Shown here: positions 36,401 to 44,926 of the stretch, one piece after another
How the letters are laid out: each line of letters opens with the position of its first letter
How positions within the stretch are numbered: the stretch's first letter is position 1
NCBI RefSeq assembly: GCF_003290125.1
Contig: NZ_QMKH01000001.1
Span: 1-64,000, forward strand
Direction: 5' to 3'
DNA length: 64,000 nucleotides
Origin: Microvirga flavescens
GTDB lineage: Bacteria > Pseudomonadota > Alphaproteobacteria > Rhizobiales > Beijerinckiaceae
The notes under the pieces: generated by a model
What the model was told of the DNA's origin: nothing
The model's database searches: none
What the model saw: only the letters and a program-made list of their open reading frames with translations
Position numbers and translations under genes: made by a program

Positions 36401-36655
36401 TCACCGCTTTGTAGCGCGCGCCTTGTCGGCCTTTGCGGGGGAAGACACTTCCACCTTCTCACCCTTCACAACCTTCAGGCAATCGGCATAGGCGTTCAAA
36501 AGCCAGGCGCGGTCGAACACGACGCCCGTTCCCTGCTCGATCTGAGCGAGGTTGCGCAGAAGAGCGAAGGCAACGAGCTCGGGGCTGTCCCCTTCCAGAT
36601 TGATCGCGCGGCCGCTTGCGCTGTCCGCGTTCTGTCCTGTGCGTCCGTTGGACAT
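36401..36655 (-). CDS. Small hypothetical protein at the end of the T1SS operon (84 aa)
   Basis: An 84-residue soluble protein with a helical core (SPELVAFALLRNLAQIEQGT, then FDRAWLLNAYADCLKVVKG) and a basic, Lys/Ala/Arg-rich tail. AGGAGA lies 5 bases before the ATG at 36655. It starts 8 bases after the HlyD gene and is co-directional, so it is part of the secretion operon. No signal or membrane helix and no recognised family. A chaperone or regulatory partner of the secreted RTX protein is one possibility suggested only by position. Confidence 0.6.
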   Translation of the reverse strand: MSNGRTGQNADSASGRAINLEGDSPELVAFALLRNLAQIEQGTGVVFDRAWLLNAYADCLKVVKGEKVEVSSPAKADKARATKR

Positions 36656-36663
36656 GGTGTCTC

Positions 36664-37989
36664 CTATTGTTCCTTAAGAGCGAAATCGTAAATCTTGAAA
36701 ACGGGATCGAGGAAATAAGCCAGGATCGTGCGCTTGCCGGTTTCGATCGTCACCTGAGCCGGCATGCCCGGCGTCAAGGTAACGCCATTGGCATCCAGGT
36801 CCTTCTGCTGGACGCGGATCACACCTTTGTAGAAGGTCTTGTTGGTGCCCTTCTCTTCGAACAGATCGGCAGAGACCTTCTCAAGCTTTCCGGTAATCGC
36901 CTTTTGATAACGCTGGCGATAAGGCAGAAAGTGGATGCTTGCGCTCTGGCCTGGTTGAACGCGCTTGATGTCCGTTGGCTCGATGTCGACTGAAACGACC
37001 ATCTGGTCGTTCGCAGGTACGATTTCGAGCGCCGTCTGGCCAGGGGTGAGCGCAGCACCGGGGCCGAACACCGCCAGGCCGTAGACATAGCCCGCCTCGG
37101 GAGCGACGATAATGCTCTGCTCGATCCGCCTCAAGGCCCAGACCAGACGCGGCTCGATCTCGGCAAGGCGCGCGTCGTTCTCCGCACCTTCCTTGGCGAT
37201 GCCTTCGAGGCGCTCCTTGGTCAATTGCGTAATCTGAATCTCAGCGGCACTGATCTTGTCGTTCTCGGCTGAGATAAGACCATTGAGGGCTTCGATATCG
37301 CCATGAAGCGCCGCAGCGGTCCGCTCAAGCGCGAGGGTCCGCGGCCGAGCGATCAGGCCTCTTTCCTGCAAAGGACGCAATGATGCGAGTTCGTCGTCGA
37401 CGCTATCGAGTTGAATCTGCGCAGCCTTCACACGGCCATGAATTCCCGCAATCTGGCGGCGGCTCCCCTCGATCTGCTGTTTGAGAAGACTGATCTGCCC
37501 GAGATAGGCGGACAAACGCGCGTTCAGGAGCGCCGTCTCCTGCTGCTGCATCATCTGAATCTGCGGCTCGTTCCGGCGTTCCAGCAGCTGCTGGGGAATG
37601 GCGATCTGGGTCGCCTCCGCGCGTTCGGCCTGCAAGCGTGCTGTGCGAAACAGCGCGGCATCACGGCCGGAGGACAGAACGTCAGCCTCAGCCTTGGCGT
37701 CGGCCAGGTCGAGCTGCAAAAGCTTCTGGCCCTTTTCGACAAGCTGCCCTTCGCGCACGAAGACCGTTCCGATGGAGCCGCCCTCGCGATGCTGGATGGC
37801 CTTTCGATTGCCCTCGACGGTCACCCGGCCCGAAGTAATTGCAGCGCTCGCGACCGACATGACGGACGACCATCCGGCCACCGCAAGCAGAAGAGCAAGA
37901 GCCGCCGCGCCGCCGACGACAGCGGGGCCGATGGCTGAATCAGAATAGGAGCTCATGGCTTCGCTGAGCAGGGATGTGGACTTAGCCAT
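36664..37989 (-). CDS. HlyD family type I secretion periplasmic adaptor
   Basis: A 441-residue membrane fusion protein that links the inner-membrane ABC exporter to an outer-membrane TolC channel. One transmembrane helix lies at about residues 22-45, followed by the lipoyl half EGGSIGTVFVREGQLVEKGQ, a long alpha-helical hairpin (about 110-280), the second lipoyl half IVAPEAGYVYGLAVFGPGAA, and the beta-barrel TDIKRVQPGQSASIHFLPYR. This is the PrsE/HlyD layout. Its start overlaps the ABC gene by 8 bases. No TolC gene is in the window, so the outer-membrane partner must be encoded elsewhere. Probable cargo is the RTX protein at 41759-42763. Confidence 0.9.
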   Translation of the reverse strand: MAKSTSLLSEAMSSYSDSAIGPAVVGGAAALALLLAVAGWSSVMSVASAAITSGRVTVEGNRKAIQHREGGSIGTVFVREGQLVEKGQKLLQLDLADAKAEADVLSSGRDAALFRTARLQAERAEATQIAIPQQLLERRNEPQIQMMQQQETALLNARLSAYLGQISLLKQQIEGSRRQIAGIHGRVKAAQIQLDSVDDELASLRPLQERGLIARPRTLALERTAAALHGDIEALNGLISAENDKISAAEIQITQLTKERLEGIAKEGAENDARLAEIEPRLVWALRRIEQSIIVAPEAGYVYGLAVFGPGAALTPGQTALEIVPANDQMVVSVDIEPTDIKRVQPGQSASIHFLPYRQRYQKAITGKLEKVSADLFEEKGTNKTFYKGVIRVQQKDLDANGVTLTPGMPAQVTIETGKRTILAYFLDPVFKIYDFALKEQ

Positions 37990-39703
37990 TGGCCTGGCTC
38001 ACTTGCTTGACGACGGTAGGTCGACCGAGTTGTTGAAACACTTCCGTCGTGCTTCCGAAGCTGACGAGTTCGCCTTCGCGCAATACGGCAGCATGGTCGA
38101 GATGGTGCACCAGGTTTGGACGGTGCGTGATGAGAATGACCGTGCATCCATCTTCCTTCAGAGCCTGCACGCAAGAGACCAGCGCTTCCTCGCCGGGACC
38201 ATCGAGATTGGAATTCGGCTCGTCGAGAACGACGAAGCTCGGTTTTCCAATGATGGCCCGTGCCAGCGCAATCAACTGACGTTGTCCGCCCGAGAAGGTC
38301 ATGTTTTCATCGAGCACGGTCTCGTAGCCCTTCGGGAGACGAAGGACGAGATCGTGCACCCGAGCCTTTTTCGCGGCCTCAACGATTTCTTCATCGGAGA
38401 AGCGCCCGAAACGGCCGATGTTATCGGCGACGGTTCCAGGAAGCAGACTGACGTTCTGGGGAAGATACCCGATGAATTCACCGAGCCGATCATCGCCCCA
38501 TTGCTGCAGTTCGGCACCATCGACACGAACCGCGCCGCTGCTCGGACGCAGGCTACCCGTAAGAACACGGGCAAGCGTCGTTTTGCCCGAACCGTTCAAG
38601 CCGATGAGCCCAAGGGTATGGCCCGGTTCGAGATTAAACCCGATGCGGCGCAAAACGGGCTTGTCCGCTCCCGGCGGAACATAGACGAGATCACGCACAG
38701 TGATCATTCCGAGGGGTTTGGGCAGGTGCAGATTGATCTCGGGCTCCTGCACCTTGCTGAGCACGGCATCGATGCGGCGCATCGACTCGCGGATCGGCGG
38801 GTAGTCGTCCCAGGCCGCGACGAACTGGTCGACCGGCTTCATGGCGAACTGGAAGATCAGGATTGCCGCGAAGACGAGGCCCGCCGGGATATGCCCGTTG
38901 ATGACCTGCACCGCGCCCGTCGCCATGATCGCGCCCTGCATCAGAATGCGGGCAGAGCCGAGGAACGATGAGAAGACCACGCCGCGCCCGCTCGCGATGA
39001 GCTGCTCGTGAATGGCCTTGTCGCGCTCGCGACGCCAGCGCGCGATCACCGCATTCAGCATACCGAGTCCGACGACGGCCTCTGCCGCGCGCGTCACCGA
39101 ATCCCCGAAGTACTGCGAGGAATTGCCCACGACGTTCGCGTTGACGAGCGCGCGCTTGGTCATCGCCGTATTGGCGAAGGTTGCGATTGCGGAAATGACC
39201 ATGCAGATCGTAGCCACAACGCCAATCGCGGGATCGACCACGATGATGATGCCGAGGAAGAGAAAGCCCCACGGAACGTCCAAGGCAGCTAGAGCGCCCT
39301 TGCCCGTTGCAAACTGCCGGAAGCTATCGAGGTCGCGCAGCAATTGCGCATTTGCGGCGCCATGCCCGCTCGCGGAGCGGCGAACGGCGATTCGGAAGAG
39401 ACGATCGGAGAGGCGCCGCTCAATTCTTGCAGAGGCCCGGACAAGAAGAATGCCGCGCACCCATTGGAAGACCGCCTTGGTGCCAACGGCCAGAAGAAGA
39501 CCGATGAACAAGGCGACGAGCGTCTCCCAGCTCTTGCCTGGAATGACGCGGTCATAGATCTGATAGAGGAAGACCGGATAGGCGAGGAGCAGCATGTTGA
39601 CCAGCGTGTCAAAAACGGCAGCCAACACGAAATGCTGACGGCACGCTCTCAGAGCTGCCCTAACGTCGCCGTCTGTATAAGCTTGATGATCTTTGTTGTT
39701 CAT
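37982..39703 (-). CDS. Type I secretion system permease/ATPase (PrsD/HlyB family)
   Basis: A 573-residue ABC exporter half-transporter. Six membrane helices span about residues 25-300, without an N-terminal C39 or C39-like peptidase domain, as in PrsD/AprD. The ATPase part has Walker A GLNGSGKT (about 366-373), Q-loop YLPQNVSLLPGTVADNI, signature FSGGQRQL (Phe instead of the usual Leu), Walker B VVLDEPNSNLDG and the H-loop ITHR. It precedes HlyD in one operon and follows the 669-residue protein by 40 bases. It would power export of RTX proteins from cytosol to medium in one step. Confidence 0.92.
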   Translation of the reverse strand: MNNKDHQAYTDGDVRAALRACRQHFVLAAVFDTLVNMLLLAYPVFLYQIYDRVIPGKSWETLVALFIGLLLAVGTKAVFQWVRGILLVRASARIERRLSDRLFRIAVRRSASGHGAANAQLLRDLDSFRQFATGKGALAALDVPWGFLFLGIIIVVDPAIGVVATICMVISAIATFANTAMTKRALVNANVVGNSSQYFGDSVTRAAEAVVGLGMLNAVIARWRRERDKAIHEQLIASGRGVVFSSFLGSARILMQGAIMATGAVQVINGHIPAGLVFAAILIFQFAMKPVDQFVAAWDDYPPIRESMRRIDAVLSKVQEPEINLHLPKPLGMITVRDLVYVPPGADKPVLRRIGFNLEPGHTLGLIGLNGSGKTTLARVLTGSLRPSSGAVRVDGAELQQWGDDRLGEFIGYLPQNVSLLPGTVADNIGRFGRFSDEEIVEAAKKARVHDLVLRLPKGYETVLDENMTFSGGQRQLIALARAIIGKPSFVVLDEPNSNLDGPGEEALVSCVQALKEDGCTVILITHRPNLVHHLDHAAVLREGELVSFGSTTEVFQQLGRPTVVKQVSQANG

Positions 39704-39743
39704 CGGTCAATTCAGCAAAAAAATCTTGGAAACTTGTACGTGA

Positions 39744-41753
39744 TCAGGCCCCGGCACGCCGGCGCATCCTGATGAGCTTATGCTTTGAAGATGAAACGGA
39801 TTCATACAGCTTTTGCAAGCCATATAAATCAACGATCTCTTCGAAACGGTCATGTTGGTCTTCTGAGCCACAGTTCCCGAAGCCCATCTCCGTTGAGAAG
39901 ACGACCTCACCCTGCCCGTCGGCTCGAAGGGCCAGCGCGAGGATGTAGGCTTCAAGGGTGAACACCTTGATCGCCTCGGCGATAGCGGCGTCCAGGCGTG
40001 TCGTGACAAGCGCTGCACCGAGAGCGAAATGGTCAATCCCCTCCATCTGGAGAGGATGAAATTTCTCGAACAGCTGCTCGACCGTTTCCGCCTCGTTCAC
40101 ATCCTGTGATGCGCTCCACCCCAAAAGGAGGCCGGTGCGCCCTTTTCTGGCGCGCACGAGAGCCGATGAAAGCCAACCGCTCTGACGCGGGACAGTCCCC
40201 GCCCGGCACAGCACCCGCGGAAGCTGCCGGCCGAACGAGTATTGAGCCGCGAGCGCCTCCGACACGCCGGAGCCGAAACAGGCGAGCCGAAGGGAAATGC
40301 CGAAGAGTGTCGCCCAGGACCGCGCATGCTCCGTCAGCGGCGCGACGAGACTTCTGTCGAAGCAACAAATCGTGATTTCACAGGTCACATTGCCGAGCGT
40401 CAGCGACAACCCGATCATCGTTCGGTGAAGGGCCTCAATATCACGCTGGGCGAAAACGAGGATCTCCACCTGTGGCTCGATGCTCTCGCCGAACTCTGCC
40501 TTGTGAACGAGGCTCGCAATTGCAGGAACGACAGGTGCGGCGGCAATAGGATGCAGAACGCGCGTGAAGAGTCCCTGATCGACGAAAGTGACGGGATAAA
40601 ACTCGCGAGCAAGGTTTTCAGCGGAGCGTTCCGTGGCTTCGGTCTCCCGAACCCAGGCGGAGTAGCGTTCACCACTGTGGTTCCAGCTCAGGTGATAGCA
40701 GCCGTTCAGGATAAGGTCGGTTGCTTCGATGATAAACTGAGTACGCGTTGCGCCATCGCCAAGCGACTCGGTCTCACAGGCCGTCACCGCAATGTCTGCA
40801 TGTCCCTCGTTTCCGAAGGCCCGAATCTCGAATTGAGGATCGCTCAGAACAGGACCGGGCAGGTCCACGAAGAACGCGATGCCGTCATTTGGCAGGCGGA
40901 CGCAACCGCGAACGCGATGAACGTCGTCGCCGGAGACCAATTCAGCCGTCTTTCTGCAAAGCCCACCAGCCAATTCCGCAAAAGATGGTGACGCCCCCAT
41001 TCCAAGCCGGTCGAGCGCATCGAGGAAAAGTGGATCATCGGCCGAAGATTGCAGGCGCGCGCCCGTGGCTGGCACCTCCTGCGGCGCGGAAAGAACCGTT
41101 CGGACGAGGTTCCCGCCGATGTCGAGATAAATATGCGCCGGGTGCATTTCGGGCAGCCAAAAACGGCAGCGCCCAGAGTGCGAACAGAGAAAGACCGGAG
41201 AGGCGTTCAGCAGCCCCTGCATTGAGACGACATAGCCATCGCGCACATCATCTCCGTCAGGCGTATCGACCTCGACGATCAGTCCCTCGGGGAAATTCGC
41301 GATGATCCGGCTTGGAGCCTGCCAGGCGCTGATGAAGGAGAGGTAACGTTCAAGGACACGCGGAGGGTCGTCCTCACGGATAAAGCGGCCTGCGATGAAT
41401 TTGAGAACGCGGCGCGTGTTGGGATGATCCCATTCCGCAAGACGCACGGGTACGTTAGCGAGCCCCGTCTCATCCGCAGGTGCGTGGAAGGCGACGTCGC
41501 ACACAGCCCCATCGCGCAATCCACGTCCCTCGACAAGAAGGACTTCGATCGTATTGCCGGGCTGGAAAAGCTTCTTGCGCTCGAGGACGTCGAAGGATCG
41601 TCCGTCGACGGAAAGGCTGGCGACCGACGGCATGTTCGGGGCCGACCACCAAAGGTAAGCCAAATCGTCCGAATGCGGGACGAGAAAAAGAGAAGAGGCT
41701 GCCTCCTCGCCGCTAGGCAGGGGAGGCAGCCTCTTTGATCCGTTACCGGACAT
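39744..41753 (-). CDS. Large hypothetical protein, degenerate GT2-like (669 aa)
   Basis: A 669-residue protein without signal peptide or membrane helix. Its C-terminal third has the layout of a GT-A glycosyltransferase and parallels the GT2 protein at 46258-48168: a first strand VEILVFAQRDIEALHRTMIG, then CEITICCFD, and a late segment HFALGAALVTTRLD with VFTLEAYILALALRADGQGE. The aligned NSD nucleotide/metal motif is replaced by CRAGTVPRQSGW, and the acidic EDADL of the real enzyme is absent, so catalysis is doubtful. The first ~400 residues are unlike anything I recognise. It sits between the RTX gene and the secretion genes. Codons 7-21 contain the RTX gene terminator, so the true start might be later; the ATG at 41753 has GAGG only 3 bases upstream. 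Confidence 0.6.
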   Translation of the reverse strand: MSGNGSKRLPPLPSGEEAASSLFLVPHSDDLAYLWWSAPNMPSVASLSVDGRSFDVLERKKLFQPGNTIEVLLVEGRGLRDGAVCDVAFHAPADETGLANVPVRLAEWDHPNTRRVLKFIAGRFIREDDPPRVLERYLSFISAWQAPSRIIANFPEGLIVEVDTPDGDDVRDGYVVSMQGLLNASPVFLCSHSGRCRFWLPEMHPAHIYLDIGGNLVRTVLSAPQEVPATGARLQSSADDPLFLDALDRLGMGASPSFAELAGGLCRKTAELVSGDDVHRVRGCVRLPNDGIAFFVDLPGPVLSDPQFEIRAFGNEGHADIAVTACETESLGDGATRTQFIIEATDLILNGCYHLSWNHSGERYSAWVRETEATERSAENLAREFYPVTFVDQGLFTRVLHPIAAAPVVPAIASLVHKAEFGESIEPQVEILVFAQRDIEALHRTMIGLSLTLGNVTCEITICCFDRSLVAPLTEHARSWATLFGISLRLACFGSGVSEALAAQYSFGRQLPRVLCRAGTVPRQSGWLSSALVRARKGRTGLLLGWSASQDVNEAETVEQLFEKFHPLQMEGIDHFALGAALVTTRLDAAIAEAIKVFTLEAYILALALRADGQGEVVFSTEMGFGNCGSEDQHDRFEEIVDLYGLQKLYESVSSSKHKLIRMRRRAGA
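41693..41735 (-). terminator. Intrinsic terminator of the RTX gene, inside the next gene
   Basis: Read leftwards, arms AAGAGGCTGCCTCC (41735-41722) and GGAGGCAGCCTCTT (41706-41693) pair over 14 bp around a 15-base loop and are followed by CTCTTTTTCTC. It begins 24 bases past the RTX stop and lies within codons 7-21 of the downstream gene. Partial read-through would give a large excess of RTX protein over transporter. Confidence 0.85.
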
Positions 41754-41758
41754 CGGCC

Positions 41759-42763
41759 TCAGAAGTGGAAGAACGAAGCTTTCACCTCGTTCGGGTTGAA
41801 GCCGAGGAGCTTGAAGGTCGTGCCGTCTTCCTTGACCGTCACGATGGTGTTGCCCTTGCCGTCGCTGGCGAGATCAAGACCCGCGAACTTCGTGTTGTGA
41901 GCAGCAGTACCGGAAAGGTCGATGACGTCCTTATCCTTGGCGCTGAAGTCGGCGATGGTGTCGATATCGCCGGCATTGCCCTTTTCCATCACGAACTTGT
42001 CGCGGCCAGCGCCACCCTTGAGGTAGTCGGAGCCTACGCCGCCGGTCAGCGTGTCGTTGCCAACGCCGCCGAGGAGCTTGTCGTCGCCAGCGCCGCCGAA
42101 CAGCTTGTCATTGCCGACCATGCCGTCGAGCTGATCGTTGCCGGCATCGCCATAGAGGCTGTCATTGCCGATGCCGCCGTAGAGCTTGTCGTTGCCTTCG
42201 CCGCCGTAGATCTGGTCGTTACCAGCATCGCCGAACAGCGAGTCGTTGCCTGCGCCGCCGCTGACATAGTCATTGCCTTCGCCGCCATAGATCTTGTCGT
42301 CGCCGGCATCGCCGAACAGCTTGTCGTTGCCGGCATCGCCGAACAGCGAATCGTTGCCGTCACCGCCCGAAACCACGTCGTTGCCGAGGCCGGCCTTGAT
42401 CGTGTTCTTGCCGGCATTGCCGACGATGCTGTCGGCAAGGGCGCTGCCCTTGACGGTCGCATTCGCGCTTCCGGTCACGAGGACGCCACGGAAACCCGTG
42501 CCCGCGATGTCGATGCTCTTGGCGGTCTGAACGATGTCGTAGCCCTTAGCGGCGCCCGTGATCTTCGCCAGCTTATCGTTGGCGCCGAGGATCACGAGGT
42601 CGGAGGCCTTCGTGCCCTTGACGATCTGGGCGGAAGCCTTGGCGCTCGCATCATTTACGACGAGATTCGCGTTCTTCGAACCACCGGGAATGTTCTTCAA
42701 AATGTGTGTAAGCGCCTCAGAAGAGGCCTTATTTTCAAAAAATGCACCAGCAACAGTTGCCAT
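41759..42763 (-). CDS. RTX calcium-binding protein, probable type I secretion substrate
   Basis: A 334-residue secreted protein. Residues 1-124 are a repeat-free, Ala/Lys-rich beta-type region (VIVKG-like repeats: IVKGTKASDLVILGANDKLA). Residues 125-259 are about 15 consecutive nonapeptides of the GGxGxDxLx type (for example GDGNDSLFG, GEGNDKLYG), which fold into a calcium-filled beta-roll outside the cell. The C-terminus ends KASFFHF, an uncleaved type I secretion signal with aromatic tail. There is no Sec signal. The ATG at 42763 has GGGGGT upstream; an in-frame TTG at 42778 lies on that site. It is the first gene of the 36.4-42.8 kb operon. No catalytic domain is seen, so a structural surface or matrix role is likely. 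Confidence 0.9.
   Translation of the reverse strand: MATVAGAFFENKASSEALTHILKNIPGGSKNANLVVNDASAKASAQIVKGTKASDLVILGANDKLAKITGAAKGYDIVQTAKSIDIAGTGFRGVLVTGSANATVKGSALADSIVGNAGKNTIKAGLGNDVVSGGDGNDSLFGDAGNDKLFGDAGDDKIYGGEGNDYVSGGAGNDSLFGDAGNDQIYGGEGNDKLYGGIGNDSLYGDAGNDQLDGMVGNDKLFGGAGDDKLLGGVGNDTLTGGVGSDYLKGGAGRDKFVMEKGNAGDIDTIADFSAKDKDVIDLSGTAAHNTKFAGLDLASDGKGNTIVTVKEDGTTFKLLGFNPNEVKASFFHF
41987..42391 (-). repeat. 27-bp tandem coding repeats (RTX nonapeptides)
   Basis: About 15 tandem units of 27 bp encode the RTX nonapeptides; units such as DAGNDKLFG and GEGNDKLYG recur with high DNA identity. The pattern makes the tract prone to unit gain or loss by recombination. It is not a CRISPR array: there are no unique spacers and the frame is coding throughout. 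Confidence 0.9.
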
Positions 42764-42813
42764 AGATTTTACCCCCAAGGGGCCTACCGCCCCATTCGCG
42801 TGAATAGACTAAC

Positions 42814-42842
42814 ATTACACGTGCGTCTCGGGTAACACGCAA
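42814..42842 (-). promoter_or_regulatory. Possible promoter of the RTX gene
   Basis: On the minus strand TTGCGT (42842-42837) and TGTAAT (42819-42814) are spaced 17 bp. The -10 matches consensus at five of six positions, the -35 at three. It would give a leader of about 45 bases. The 354-bp gap up to 43117 is AT-rich beyond 43020 and contains no supported gene. Confidence 0.4.
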
Positions 42843-43117
42843 CAGAATTCTATTTCAAGTCTATTCTGCTGACCCAAGGAAACTTTTTTGAACAGCGCTC
42901 CCCTCAAGCACCATGATCGAGGGAGGCTTGTGTTAATTGATCGCAAAATAGCGACCATGTTTCCTATCGGACTAACCAGGAAATCTGCTTGCGGAGCAAA
43001 AAGCCAAATACACTGCATTCAGAAGTTACTCTAAGAGTAAAAAACCTTAGCACTCAATGATGATTGAATAATTCTAGAACCAAAGTGAAGAGATAATTTT
43101 CGCTTACTAGCTAAAAC

Positions 43118-43954
43118 CTATAAATTCACTTTTTCTAAACCCATTAATTGCATACTAGAGAATTTCTCTCTTAATGAAAATCTGAAAATATCGCTATTTT
43201 TTCCATAATTATTGTCGAACAACTCGACATCAATTCCAACAAGACTGGCTGCGACACTTACATGAAGGCGATCGGTGCGAACCAGATCGAACCCCGCAAC
43301 GCTCATGAGAAACAAAACCGCGTTCGCATAAATATCGGTTTTCTCGCTTATTCTTGGATGGACGAGTTCGGACAGATCGATGGAATCCGAGGCACTCGCA
43401 GCAGATGAAGAGCGTTCCGTATCGCCCCGAAAAGCGTTGAGTACTCGCCTCGCGCCAGGATTCCGCGCGCGAATTTTCGCGTGGTATTCAAGAATGCCGG
43501 CAAGCAACGGGTCGGAGAGATCCAGGGAGAGCGCCATGTCGTCCGCAGCAAGCACATCGACCTGAGAGAAGCTCGAGGCATAATCAAACGACTTCTGATC
43601 GCGGCAGAAGAGAGTGATATTTGGGCAGGAGCGCCAGAATTCTTCATGCCCACGCACCGTTTGCGGCAGGACCACGACCGGCTGACCGAGGCTGAGCAGA
43701 AACCGAAGGCAATCGATCCCTCCTTGATAGAGATCGACGAAGCTGCCCCCTCCGCCGTAGATGAGAACGTCCTTCTCAGAGACCGTCTCCCTGCCGCCGT
43801 GCATGAACTCCCAGTTCAGGCCGCTTCGATCGAGGCTTTGAACGGTGCCGGCGGCGATCAGGTTATCCCCGAGGTTCCCGCCATTCGGCATATAGCGATA
43901 GCGGCGATCCGTACCAAAGCGCTCTCTCAGGAACTCGATGGGATTATGCTTCAT
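43118..43954 (-). CDS. Polysaccharide pyruvyl transferase family protein
   Basis: A 278-residue protein of the family that adds pyruvate ketals to sugars of exopolysaccharides, using phosphoenolpyruvate. Typical landmarks are YMPNGGNLGDNLIAAGT (about 21-37), the loop VLIYGGGGSFVDLYQGG, VVVLPQTVRGHEEFW, FCRDQKSFDYA, and the C-terminal TDRLHVSVAASLVGIDVELF with the invariant DRLH. It starts at an ATG overlapping the stop of the upstream glycosyltransferase gene (ATGA). The downstream end enters a strikingly AT-rich stretch. Acidic pyruvylated polymer on the surface is the likely outcome. Confidence 0.82.
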   Translation of the reverse strand: MKHNPIEFLRERFGTDRRYRYMPNGGNLGDNLIAAGTVQSLDRSGLNWEFMHGGRETVSEKDVLIYGGGGSFVDLYQGGIDCLRFLLSLGQPVVVLPQTVRGHEEFWRSCPNITLFCRDQKSFDYASSFSQVDVLAADDMALSLDLSDPLLAGILEYHAKIRARNPGARRVLNAFRGDTERSSSAASASDSIDLSELVHPRISEKTDIYANAVLFLMSVAGFDLVRTDRLHVSVAASLVGIDVELFDNNYGKNSDIFRFSLREKFSSMQLMGLEKVNL

Positions 43955-44820
43955 TGATTCAACTCTAGAATTGCGCTGAGAAAAGCGTCATCCGGCACCA
44001 CTTTACGGATGAACAACCTGCCATTGATAAGATCGGGCTTCAGTTCGTCGATCCGCGAAAAGACAAATGGCTTTGGATCTCTGGCAAAATCGTAAACCAT
44101 CCCCGTCCCGGGGATCGCACGGTCCGCCTCAACAAGCCGGCGTGTCAACGTTTGAAAAACGATCTCGTCCGGGATGGCCGAAAACTCAAACGACTCTCGC
44201 AAATTCGCATCGTCATGCAAGCATGCCAGACATTCCTGCAGGATATCCCGCGGCAAAGTCCACCATTGGCTACCGGCATAAATCGAAAGCTGGCTCTTTC
44301 CCCGTTCCATGAGACGCCGAAGCCTTTCATACCGGTCGAAGTCCGATAATTGAATATAACGCTCCTCCACCGCAAGGTAGCGCGGAGAACCATGCGCGCA
44401 GTCGAAATCGAAAAACCGCGAATACCGCGGGTAATGCGCGTGCTCGGGCCCGATAGCCCATGTATCTATCCGAAGAGGCTGCGTAGAAATCGCTTCGTAG
44501 AGCTTACGGTCTGCAAGTAGCGGGAAACTGTCGTCGGACACGAGTGAAAAGGCGAAGTGAGCCTCATCCTTCAGAGCCTCGTTCGCCAGGATCTCAGTTG
44601 CCCGGATCATGTTGAAACCGCCCCAGAAAATCGGGAGCCTGTTCTCCACGAAGCGAACGTGCTCCGGCATAGGCTCATCACCCAGATACGCCGCCATGTC
44701 GCGACGCGCATCCAGGTGCACATAGAATCTGTACCGCTCAGGATCAAATTCACGCGCGAACTTACGCAGTGAACCGACCTGCGCATTCGCCAAGACAAGG
44801 ATTGCTATCGTCTTTTTCAC
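43951..44820 (-). CDS. Core-2/I-branching (GT14-like) glycosyltransferase
   Basis: A 289-residue glycosyltransferase related to beta-1,6-N-acetylglucosaminyltransferases. The start TIAILVLANAQVGSLRKFAR, the segment YRFYVHLDARRD, FWGGFNMIRATEILANEAL and FSLVSDDSFPLL (SDD in place of DxD) are the usual core-2 family signatures; SQWWTLPRDILQECL is the conserved acceptor-side segment. The start codon is a GTG at 44820 without a strong ribosome-binding site. It overlaps the pyruvyl transferase gene by four bases, so the two act together in building one polymer. Confidence 0.8.
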   Translation of the reverse strand: MKKTIAILVLANAQVGSLRKFAREFDPERYRFYVHLDARRDMAAYLGDEPMPEHVRFVENRLPIFWGGFNMIRATEILANEALKDEAHFAFSLVSDDSFPLLADRKLYEAISTQPLRIDTWAIGPEHAHYPRYSRFFDFDCAHGSPRYLAVEERYIQLSDFDRYERLRRLMERGKSQLSIYAGSQWWTLPRDILQECLACLHDDANLRESFEFSAIPDEIVFQTLTRRLVEADRAIPGTGMVYDFARDPKPFVFSRIDELKPDLINGRLFIRKVVPDDAFLSAILELNQ

Positions 44821-44926
44821 GTGGAGCTTCTATCTGTTGTGTCAACGAGCATGCTCACTCCGGGAAAGCAAAGCCGTTCCTCAAGCATGTAAGTTGCCTC
44901 ATCGTTCTCTCGGTGAATGTGTTGGC

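Noticed and set aside
41987-42391. Tandem repeats resembling a CRISPR array
   Set aside because: Units are 27 bp without unique spacers, in frame, and encode RTX nonapeptides.
41735-42835. Rightward open frame of 366 codons, rich in Val/Ala
   Set aside because: It is the exact antisense of the RTX repeats; its repetitive composition follows from the 27-bp coding repeats on the other strand.
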